Source: Turritopsis dohrnii (taxonomy: Eukaryota; Cnidaria; Hydrozoa; Anthoathecata; Oceaniidae). From it: DNA of 64,000 nt. The notes under the pieces were generated by a model. It searched no databases and was not told the DNA's origin. It saw nothing but the letters and a program-made list of their open reading frames with translations. The stretch covers positions 186,001 through 250,000 of the forward strand of contig BQMF02000279.1 of the NCBI GenBank assembly GCA_027922465.2, written 5' to 3'. Of this stretch, positions 33,901 through 41,564 are shown one piece after another. Position numbers and translations under genes: made by a program. Positions within the stretch are counted from its first letter, which is position 1. Each line of letters starts with the position of its first letter.

Positions 33901-35938
33901 GTCTTGGCTCACGAGAATACAAAAAGCAATATTGTGGTGAATTAGTAAATGCATGGACAGCTCAGTTAGAAAATCTCAGTAGGATTGCGGATAGTCAACC
34001 CCAAGCTGCCTATGCCGCTTACACAAAAGGTTTCAAATCTAAATTTTCATATTTCCTGAGAACTATTGATGAATTCGAGCATCATACGCCACCAATTGAC
34101 AAAGTTTTAACAGAAAAATTTTTACCAGCAGTATTTGGAGGAAACTGTGACGTGATATGTAACAACCGAGACCTCTTGAGCTTAAATCCTTCAGATGGGG
34201 GAATAGGAGTAAGTGAAATATCTCTCGAAGCCCCAAAGCAGCACCTGGCATCTATTTCAATTACTAAAATTCACGTCAAGGCAATAAAAGAACAGAAAAG
34301 CGTTATGCCATCAGTAGATGACACAGGACAAACTGTAATCGAGATCAAACGTAATGTTAACTCAAGAACTGAACAAGAGAAAAAACTTTTAGTAAAAACT
34401 ACCCACGAAAATCTTCCTGAGAAGTTAATACCATTAGTGAAGCAGGCATGTGATAAAGGGGCCAGTTCATGGTTAAATACTCTGCCCTTGATTGATCAAA
34501 ACTTAGACCTAAACAAAGAGGAGTTCAGAGATGCACTTCGTCTACGCTACAACCAATCTCTTGAGAATCTACCTACCTATTGCCCTTGTGGAGAAAAGTT
34601 CAATGAGACACACGCAATGAATTGCAAGAAAGGAGGATTCGTAACCAACAGGCATGATAATATCCGTGATTTTCTAACGACGTGTCTAAACAAGGTGTGC
34701 AAGGACGTGCAGGTAGAACCAAAATTGATTCCTGTAACAACTGAGCAATTTACGTTGCAGTCAACGAATACTGGGGATGAGTCCAGACTCGATATGAAGG
34801 CGAGAGGTTTTTGGAGGAAGGGAGAAACGGCATTTTTTGACGTTAGAGTTACGCACGTTAATTCCAAGACCAACAAAAACCTTGATACTTCTGTAGTTTT
34901 TCGCAGACATGAGGAATCCAAAAAGCGTGAATACCTGCAAAGAGTTCTTGAAATTGAGCATGGAACATTCACACCTCTGGTCTTTGGAACGAATGGAGGT
35001 ACCGGAAAAGAGTGCAGAAGATTTCTGTCTCATCTTGCTGGAAAGTTATCCGAACAGTCCGGTGAAAGTTATGGTACAGTCATGGATTGGCTAAGAACAC
35101 GGCTCTCAATGGAACAGACAAGAGCCTCTTTACTGTGCCTAAGAGGTTCACGTGTTCCCTTCAGGGCATATTCTGCTGATGACTTTAGATTTGACAACAT
35201 TCTCGGGGGTTTGTGAGACAGAGAGAATTTCTACAGTGAGAGGATTTTTAGGGTTTTAAGTATTTTAGATTTATATTTATTATGGGGATTTATTATTTAT
35301 TATATTTTAAGTATTTTTAGATTTATATTTGTATTTTAGCGATATTTTAGATTTTATGTATAATTTTAATCATGTGGTCATAATTTTGTATCATGTTTTT
35401 TATTAAATAAATTGTCTTTCATTACTTTATAACTGTATTTTCTATTTTAGTTACGCTTCGTAATATTTTGCAATCTAATTCAAAATTGCCCCAGATTTGT
35501 TGGGAACACTGCTCTGCTAATGAATGTCTCCCTTTGAAATTTGATGGGACACCATACATCTGGCTTGGCAAAAGAGAATATCAGTGTCATCAGGGAATGG
35601 ATAAAGCGAATTCTCAAAAGGAGAAGTACAAACAAGAAAAAATGAAAAGATTGGCTAAGGATCATACATTTACTTTGAAAACAAAGAAACATACTCAGCC
35701 TACAAAAAAATTAAACTGTCCTGTCACCTTTCATGTGAAAAAGATATTTAAATTCCCGGAGTTTAAAATTGATAAGGATACGAAATGGAATAGATCGGCA
35801 AAATCTAAAAAATTACGAGAAACTTTACAAGAATTGAAGAATAGCATCGATAGCAAAGCAAAATGTACGAAAGAAACTGGTTACTTAGAATTTCATAATT
35901 TCAGAATTTTCATTCATTTCATAATAAGTTCAAAGTAA
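30963..35938 (+). CDS. CARF-like domain protein, partial model
   Basis: Exons 30963-31037, 31374-31442, 31516-31636 and 35451-35938; phases agree at every junction. The start is acidic (MNEVSCCNSENEGGESESSI), followed by FRCYQQFKEALNLHEMDTVK and ILNESKGFSED. The last exon carries the Cys/His pattern of the CARF (calcium-responsive transcription factor, ALS2CR8) family: FDGTPYIWLGKREYQCHQG, a Lys-rich helix, then LNCPVTFHVKKIFKFPEFK. CARF binds DNA in vertebrates; similar domains are widespread in cnidarians and sometimes accompany transposases, so host function is not assured. The frame stops at 35936, but a donor-like CAAA|GTAAGT at 35935 or an earlier one near 35880 may lead to further exons that I could not find. 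The 3.8-kb third intron holds a retrotransposon in the same orientation. Confidence 0.6.
31187..31243. repeat. Hairpin with 28-nt arms
   Basis: TCACATTTCACCACAGTCTG followed by TAGAAAAAA is mirrored by TTTTTTCTGCAGACTGTGGT followed by TTCACATT around a single C at 31215, with two or three mismatches. It lies in the first intron of the CARF-like gene and is probably a foldback repeat. Confidence 0.7.
31640..35411 (+). mobile_element. R2-type non-LTR retrotransposon, apparently intact
   Basis: The insertion fills most of the CARF-like intron 31637-35450; its exact ends are not resolved. The single ORF (32037-35216) is complete, the 3' UTR is AT-rich with repeated GTATTTTAGATTTATATTT motifs (35258-35350), and an AATAAA lies at 35406-35411. 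A 7-bp unit (GGACGAA-type) is repeated at 31899-31921 upstream. I saw no poly(A) tail or target duplication. Confidence 0.7.
32037..35216 (+). CDS. R2-like retrotransposon polyprotein (zinc finger, RT, endonuclease)
   Basis: A 1059-codon uninterrupted ORF. N-terminal zinc finger CNICKRTFESLRGHNIHYVSC (about residues 43-63); the true start may be the later Met just before it. The reverse transcriptase has GVRPIGIGEVLRRIVGKTIS, LLIDARNAFNCLNR (Asp near residue 466), EGTTQGDPLAMPWY, and a catalytic LADD at about 552-555 where most LINEs have a Tyr. Then RHLGACLG, a CCHC motif CPCGEKFNETHAMNC (about 849), and a restriction-like endonuclease signature RLDMKARGF...FFDVRV (Asp 919 and Asp 935). Finger, RT, CCHC and PD-(D/E)XK nuclease in this order is the R2-superclade arrangement. 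Similar proteins are abundant in cnidarian and sponge genomes. The intact frame suggests a young copy. Confidence 0.88.
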   Translation: MVKFRRWKWYIGSVFLLYFSCYDLLHTQNSLTSHMKDMVFTCNICKRTFESLRGHNIHYVSCKRKDRNYNRRLNRSSTTLEDVTEMETNTMLDSQRIQPEQRNVNTPNLPEIEVFATPTDMNEISWGNIPMRTFVTLISGVYDEITEFRKNLFKIPTGKAGKMFIDELSYWLREFNVNSKLNSIAIKTFMVLPSLMLQKPSPRSKAKEHTECLIRRLSQWKSGDIEGIMNEIRYIQRKLKSSNRKRTQEDISRIFAKLIMEGKVSSALKFLDDQSSSGMLTCTEAVLNDLKAKHPESSPIEENCLLNGPLLNIPNCFFDAIDEQDIFNAALRTKGAAGPSGMDADLYRRVLCSKSFGNHGRNLRNEIAAFSRNLATKSYNSDLMEAFVSCRLIALDKNPGVRPIGIGEVLRRIVGKTISHHCREEIKEAAGPLQTCAGHGSGAEAAIHAMREIYQQDETDAVLLIDARNAFNCLNRSVALHNIQIVCPMLSKYIVNTYRKPAKLFIPGGEIIYSQEGTTQGDPLAMPWYSLSTVTIIDALREYEPSIKQVWLADDASAAGKLRPLYKWYAQLESVGKKFGYFVNQSKCWLIVKSEELAAESRNIFGTSVNVTTEGKRHLGACLGSREYKKQYCGELVNAWTAQLENLSRIADSQPQAAYAAYTKGFKSKFSYFLRTIDEFEHHTPPIDKVLTEKFLPAVFGGNCDVICNNRDLLSLNPSDGGIGVSEISLEAPKQHLASISITKIHVKAIKEQKSVMPSVDDTGQTVIEIKRNVNSRTEQEKKLLVKTTHENLPEKLIPLVKQACDKGASSWLNTLPLIDQNLDLNKEEFRDALRLRYNQSLENLPTYCPCGEKFNETHAMNCKKGGFVTNRHDNIRDFLTTCLNKVCKDVQVEPKLIPVTTEQFTLQSTNTGDESRLDMKARGFWRKGETAFFDVRVTHVNSKTNKNLDTSVVFRRHEESKKREYLQRVLEIEHGTFTPLVFGTNGGTGKECRRFLSHLAGKLSEQSGESYGTVMDWLRTRLSMEQTRASLLCLRGSRVPFRAYSADDFRFDNILGGL

Positions 35939-36313
35939 GTTTTTCTGTGGTATTAAATTCAATCTGAGTATCAGGTTGATGGTAGTTATACTGTACCTAT
36001 TTAATGATACATTTTTCTCATGGTTATCAATGTACACATAATAATTGATAAAATGTTTGCAACTTTGGGGAAATATATAGTCGCATTTTTGCGAATCTTG
36101 TTTATTTTTTGACAAGAGTCGAAACTTTATCAAAACGTCGAAATGACTAATTTGGTCATTGTCGTTTTCTTCCTTTTTGTGCAATTATGAAAAATAATAT
36201 AGCTACGTCATCGTCACCGCCTCTTCTACGCCATGAAAACTTTCATGGCTTTCGCTGACGTCAGACTCGAGAATTTGAAAATGATTTTCAGAAGGTAATT
36301 CAGTGGTTCTGTT

Positions 36314-36360
36314 CTGCTTTTTTTGAAACAGGGAACTGTTCCCTGTTTCAAAAAAAGCAG
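36314..36360. repeat. Perfect 47-bp palindrome
   Basis: The 23-base arm CTGCTTTTTTTGAAACAGGG + AAC (36314-36336) is an exact inverted copy of 36338-36360, with one central T. A second palindrome CCATGAAAACTTTCATGG lies just upstream at 36231-36248. No coding sequence overlaps. Confidence 0.9.
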
Positions 36361-36617
36361 TCGAACAAGACAAACCCTTTTTATGCGAATGGAATGTGTA
36401 AGATGTCAGACAAGGAAATTTTAAGTGGGACTTTCCGTAACATTTGGTTTGATTGTTACTGTACAATTAATTACAACATCAATGTTTGATTTTTGAGTAT
36501 CCAGTTTGCACTGATTTTGCCGCCTCTTGTTTTCTTCTGTAAGTCAAAATCGTTTCAAGAAGTAACTTAATAAATTGAATTAACAAGGGCGTAGAATTAG
36601 CGTGGGAGGATTAATTA

Positions 36618-36870
36618 AAAGGGAAAAACCTCACTTCCGCCTTGTTTTTCGATGAACATTGTGCCGACAAACCCGCCAGCGTCAAGGGCGTTACGCCACG
36701 TTTCGGTTGTAAAGAGAAGAAGATCCTCTGTTGAACTCTGTTAACCCCATTGATATTCTGAGTGAAGGTTTTGATTCTTGAGGTGGCGATTTAGTTGATT
36801 TACCGGAACATACTTGAATATCTTACTAGGGATAGATAAGAGCGATATATGACATTGATTTGGACAGTTA
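36618..36870 (-). mobile_element. LINE reverse-transcriptase fragment
   Basis: On the minus strand one frame reads ISLLSIPSKIFKYVPVNQLN, RHLKNQNLHSEYQWG, a stop, then SSTEDLLLFTTETWRNALDA and GGFVGTMFI. This is the region between RT motifs 1 and A of a CR1/Jockey-type LINE (S.DFRPISLL.I.SKI.E, QYGFR.GRST, ALD.G..VGAVF.DLSKAF). It ends before the catalytic Asp. It is a different LINE from the one at 6590-7965. Confidence 0.72.
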
Positions 36871-37118
36871 CTTTTAGCTTCCTTTTTATATGTCCATGAA
36901 ATTAGGTCACGCTAGGGGAATGGGTGATTCTTCCTGAAACAGGAAATGTAGCGTGACGTAATCATTGAATGGCCCCTTGTGCTTGTTTCGAATGTTAGTG
37001 GGAATTTATCATGATCAATGCAACTGTTGAAAATAATAGTTTAAAGTTGAGGTTTCTGTGTCAAGCTTAAGAAGCCCACCCGTCAAGACCACAACTTTCC
37101 TTGGTTGCATAAATTCGA

Positions 37119-37406
37119 ATGCATTTTGAACAAGATCGTTCGACATGGCGAACTCTGGCATTATGGGAGTTGCGTGAAAAATGTGTTTATAGTTGTTTGG
37201 TTTACGGGAGTTTATTCTCTGCTGCTAACATTTTCCAGATGTTTGCAAAAAAATCTGTTCTTAAACGTCTGCTTTCTCTTTGTTGTGTCTGTTATAGTTT
37301 TGTTTTTATCATTACTGGACCAATCATTGAAGTTTGTGAAAATATATATTACACCTCCACCCCAGTGCTTTCTTTTACCGGTTCTCTCGCTCCGACAAAG
37401 GAATAG
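37119..37406 (+). CDS. Hypothetical ORF with two hydrophobic segments
   Basis: A 95-codon open frame starting MHFEQDRSTWRTLALWELRE with two hydrophobic stretches (CLVYGSLFSAANIF and LLSLCCVCYSFVFIITGPII) and a stop at 37404. Composition is protein-like but I do not recognise it, and an overlapping frame is also open. It could be an exon of an unseen gene or chance. Confidence 0.2.
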   Translation: MHFEQDRSTWRTLALWELREKCVYSCLVYGSLFSAANIFQMFAKKSVLKRLLSLCCVCYSFVFIITGPIIEVCENIYYTSTPVLSFTGSLAPTKE

Positions 37407-37540
37407 TTATTTTATGCTAAATTCATAATTGTTAGTACTGGAGTATAGTCTCTGTGATGTCCAGAATATCAAGTAATGTCTCCTCTAGTAGTATTTGCAC
37501 CAATTTGTTTTGTGAATATTGATGTTGATTTGTCCACAGA

Positions 37541-37821
37541 GTGCAGCGATGGTGTAGTGGTTAGTACCTTTGAGTGCGACCCGTGTTCGAGTCCAGTCAT
37601 GTCGTATCTCGATACTCCATTCCGATGAGCTTTAAAAGCACCATGTTGGCCCATTAGGAGCCGTCGGCTGACTGCACACTGGCCTTCTTTGGGCAAGTTA
37701 GAGCAATGCTATACGTATCTCTGGCGGTAAGTCAACTAATAGTTGCAAGTCGGCGGGCGGAAGAACCAACCATTACGGATGGAAGCCCAGGACTAAATGC
37801 TCCCAGTTACTTTCTTTACTT
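37541..37821 (+). mobile_element. tRNA-derived SINE, full-length copy
   Basis: The head has RNA polymerase III promoter boxes: A-box region GATGGTGTAGTGGTTAGTA and B-box GTGTTCGAGTCC, 30 bp apart, as in a tRNA. The body (CGGCTGACTGCACACTGGCC, CGTATCTCTGGCGGTAAGTC, GTCGGCGGGCGGAAGAACCA) is shared with copies at 26375-26610 and 50317-50524. It ends near CCCAGTTACTTTC with no long A tail. Confidence 0.85.
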
Positions 37822-38974
37822 ACAGAGTATATAAGTTCCTCTCAAGTTTACCAGTTCCTCGTACGCCAATGTAACTCGTGATATTTCACGGGTTAGCCCA
37901 CTTGAGGGAGTTACTACTTTGTTTTTATCTTTTTGGCTTTTTAGTTTTATTTAAAGAAGAGGCTGTTCTTCTGCGGTATACAGAGGCTGCCTTTTATTCC
38001 TAATATAAAAAATGAGATAGGAATTTATTTCTCTATCATTATAGCATTGGTTATAATGTGACTATATAAAAAAACTGAATCCGCGAGACAAAATTTCTTC
38101 GGATCATACTTTAAAAGTATTTTAAAACACAGTGTAATTTTCATATCAAGTGACTGGCGTTTGTCAGAGGGTCTTCTTTGCTGGCGTCCCTTATATCGAA
38201 AAAAGCAGGAGATGATGGGTTTGAGGTTTGGAGTTGTTCCTTTTGGTGCAATAAGGACACCTACGTTTTGAAGGACTGATCAATGATATATTTATTTCAT
38301 CACGGGTACTGACCGGCAATTTATATTGAAATATTTTCAAGTGTGGCACTATTATGCGCTGTCAATAACCTTATTGCTCTGCTATATGGGCTGGCACGGT
38401 CGATATTACATGATAAATTTGAGCAGGCCTCGTGGTATTTTGGTTTTACAGACTATCGCTCTGTAGTTCTAAATATACCAACAACTGAAAACTCGAGCAG
38501 AAATTTGACGAAGAAGGTTGCCCCAAAATGTCCCGTTACCCTTAAACGTCCATCTTAAAAGAACATTCAAAGTCAGAATTCAGTGTGCTTGTTTTAAACA
38601 CACTGGCGTATTGATATTGTCTCTTGCTCCTGTTGCCTTTATGTTGCAACAAATAACAAAAACAAAGAACTAAGTACTTCGTATCATACGAGCATCCAGC
38701 TTAAAATTTCTAAACATCATAAATCATTGTTCAATTGGTCAATGACTTAAGATCATTAGAATGTATAAACAATAAGTTTTGCAAAACTCTCTGGTAAACG
38801 TCATGATATCTTTTGCAAGCAAAAACGAGAACTGTGCAGGCATGTAATATGCTGTAATGGAGTGCTAAAACCTTAAAAAATGTACAAGTATAGTATTTCA
38901 TCAAGTTACATTGTTATAGTTACGAAATCGCATTAATGCGCTGGATGTGGTATTCTTTAATTTCGGGTTTGTTT

Positions 38975-38981
38975 ATTACTG

Positions 38982-39022
<41 letters not shown>

Positions 39023-39032
39023 AAGAAAAAAA
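38975..39032. repeat. Poly(A)-rich tract
   Basis: About 40 consecutive A followed by GAAAGAAAAAAAG on the plus strand. No LINE or SINE body was recognised immediately upstream, so its origin is unclear. The surrounding 37.9-40.8 kb shows no recognisable gene. Confidence 0.8.
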
Positions 39033-39594
39033 GATTAATCGATGTTGAGTGAGTGCTTAGAACTCAATCTTCTCTACCGAAAACAGTAGTAACCAAAAGT
39101 GCTTGAAAAATCCGATTTGTCTTCAAGGCGTCCATAATGAACTTCATTTGTCTGTGTTTAGCTTATTATTTTTAATTGCAACTTTGTTTACAATTACAAG
39201 CGTGTTTTAGCGTACGTTGTTTGCACGTCGTAAAATCTCATCCCGGAACGAAATGTGATTTGTTCCCGTGGTCGATATAACCCATATTTCATCCCGGAAT
39301 GAAACATTATCCCGGATAAGTAATCTAACAGATCAACGAACATATTGAAAAGGTGTTCTACGTCCTTTCTATGCGAACAAAGGATTTATTTTCTAGTTGA
39401 TTATTGAATTTTAAAGATTATAAATGAAGTTTAAAAGAAGAATTTGAAAGTTTGCAAAAACTTTGTATTTAAAGAATCTTTATAAAGAAGGTTTTTCTGT
39501 TTTAAAGTGGTCGAAAAAGTGAAAAGTCAGGTAACATTATGAAGTCGAACCGAAGTATTATCTTGTTAAAATATGCAGTCATGAAAAGATACAT

Positions 39595-39736
39595 ATTCGA
39601 AACAATATTTAAGACTTTAAAATTTACACAAAGTTTTTCGTTCTTGTGAACATCTTTAGGTGAATGTTACATAAAAGATGTTCACAAGAACGAAAAGCTT
39701 CGTGTAAATTTTAAAGTTGTAAATATTGTTTCGAAT
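39595..39736. repeat. Long foldback hairpin, arms of about 62 nt
   Basis: The left arm (39595-39658: ATTCGAAACAATATTTAAGA ... TTCGTTCTTGTGAACATCTT) is mirrored by 39674-39736 (AAAGATGTTCACAAGAACGA ... AAATATTGTTTCGAAT) around a loop of about 15-20 nt. Mismatches are few. This could be a foldback MITE or a source of small RNA if transcribed. Confidence 0.85.
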
Positions 39737-40822
39737 AAAGTATTATCATTAAAACATTTTAATGATCATAAACTGAAAGATTATTTGTTTTTTTTTGTGG
39801 ACTAATCATTCTGTTGTTTTGATATTTCAAGTTCTATCACACACAATGTAATTGGCACTCAATATTGTTAACTTCAAAAACAATTCGTTATATTACCATG
39901 GCAATGTTTTTATTATTAGAATTACCCAACTTAAAGGAAAGTGTTTTGAAATTCAATCAATCACTTTTGATATTATCTGGTGCAGTTGGAAGGAGGTAAA
40001 CTTTGGTTGTTACATGTTATTTTATTTTTCTGGATAAGGTGGAGTTAACTAAAAGATCAGACTGATGAGAAAGATTCTCTAAAAGAACAAAATATCTGCA
40101 CATTTTTTATAAGAATATTCAGGCTCAAAATTTAAGATATTGTAAGAATATAGCTCAGGCTCAATTTTAGGAAAGAGAAATAATTTTATTGGACTAAGCT
40201 TTTTACTTGCACTTTTTTGTTGCTCAAAAAGAGAAAGGATATCTACCTTTAACATACAATATTTCTTTGGTTTTCTATGTCCTATGTACCATAAATATTC
40301 TCAAAATTGAAATTCCCGTAAAAATATTGAGGCCGACTAAAACTCTTTTAAAAAAAAGAGGGTAGCACAAAAAAAGTTTTCTCACTTCGTGAAGGAACGT
40401 AAGTAATGAGAGCTCGATTTTTTTGGAGTAGTTTGAGTACGTCGAAGAAGTATAAAAACATTATTTCAACATACTCAAAGTACTCAAAGAAATTAAAGTT
40501 GGATGAAATATTGGGTACGGAATTTGTAATCTATATCATGGCGGGCTTTATTCTAACCACAGGATTATGATGTAGCTACAAAAACAATCTTTTAAAAGTT
40601 CTGTAAAATCTTATGAGATTTTGTATTCTGTAAATATAAGTAATGAAATTTGCAGAACAATCCAAAACAGCGAACGAGGCTTATTGAAATGATTATCAAT
40701 TTGTGACGTCACCCTCAGGAGGGGCAAGCTAATTAAAACGCTTAATTAGTTGCTAATCAACGATATCGAATGTCTATTTAAGAGAAGCTTTGATTAAGAT
40801 TATCGTTCTTGTAACTAAGGGT

Positions 40823-41048
40823 AGATCAAAGGTGAGTTAGGTGTTACCCATTTAGAAAAGTATCGCGAACGAAAATTCGATCCATGTGCTAATGATGTTT
40901 CATGCTTTCATCACATGATTCCTAATTTTGACAAAATATCTCATCTTCGTATATTTTCGTGTCAATTTGACACCAACGTTGATGAGCATGCAGAATTTTT
41001 TCATTTATTTGGAATTACTTCATTACCAAGAAGTTTTCCTTGTCAAAG
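40823..41048 (+). CDS. Thioredoxin-like orphan exon
   Basis: One frame reads PNFDKISHLRIFSCQFDTNV then DEHAEFFHLFGITSLPRSF and ends at a good donor (CAAAG|GTAAGAG). It follows the second half of a thioredoxin fold: P.F.KIS, F.VDVDE, FGI.SLP.F with the conserved cis-Pro. The active-site CxxC is not present in normal form (CANDVSC stands in its place). The first in-frame ATG is 40915. The following exon does not extend the frame, so it may be a relic or the 5' part of a CAP-gene transcript. Confidence 0.35.
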
Positions 41049-41564
41049 GTAAGAGAAACAAATCTGGATTGTAAGCATAACTTCTACAATCTCAAAAATG
41101 TATTTACCACTCATCAAATTTCTTAAATTTCGGGCTTCTTTTCGTCCTGAACTTTGGGCCCAGTTTTTTTGCCCTTCAGTGGCTGGGAGCTTCACCGTGA
41201 ACCGTGTTTCTTTAAGGTGTCTTTGGTAATATATGTAGAGTTATTTTTAAATCATCATAGGGGGACTATCTAAAGTCATATTAAGCATTCCTCGTTCATC
41301 AAGACATAGAAACTGAAGTTTACACATACATGATAAAGGAAATCAGGACACTTCACGATGACGTGCTAAAACATTCTAAATAACAATTTTTCAAGACCTT
41401 ACAAGTTTATTACGCTCTGATAGTAATTGGAGCAAAGTTACCGAAAAAGGTTTCTGAAAGTTTTTTCTATCAAATGATATTTTTGATTCTTGTTCATCAT
41501 GTTTTCCCAATACATATTCGAACCTGTTTCGTTTTTTGTAGGGTATAACGGAAGCATTTTAAAG

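Noticed and set aside
37541..37615. Functional tRNA gene
   Set aside because: The A- and B-boxes are present but the sequence continues into a SINE body shared with two other loci, and a full cloverleaf is not formed.
38343..38558. 71-codon ORF with protein-like composition
   Set aside because: No family match, no splice partners and an overlapping repeat-rich region; likely chance.
40050..40075. Hammerhead ribozyme core (CTGATGA ... GAAA)
   Set aside because: CTGATGAGAAAG is present but stem II and the other helices cannot be drawn.
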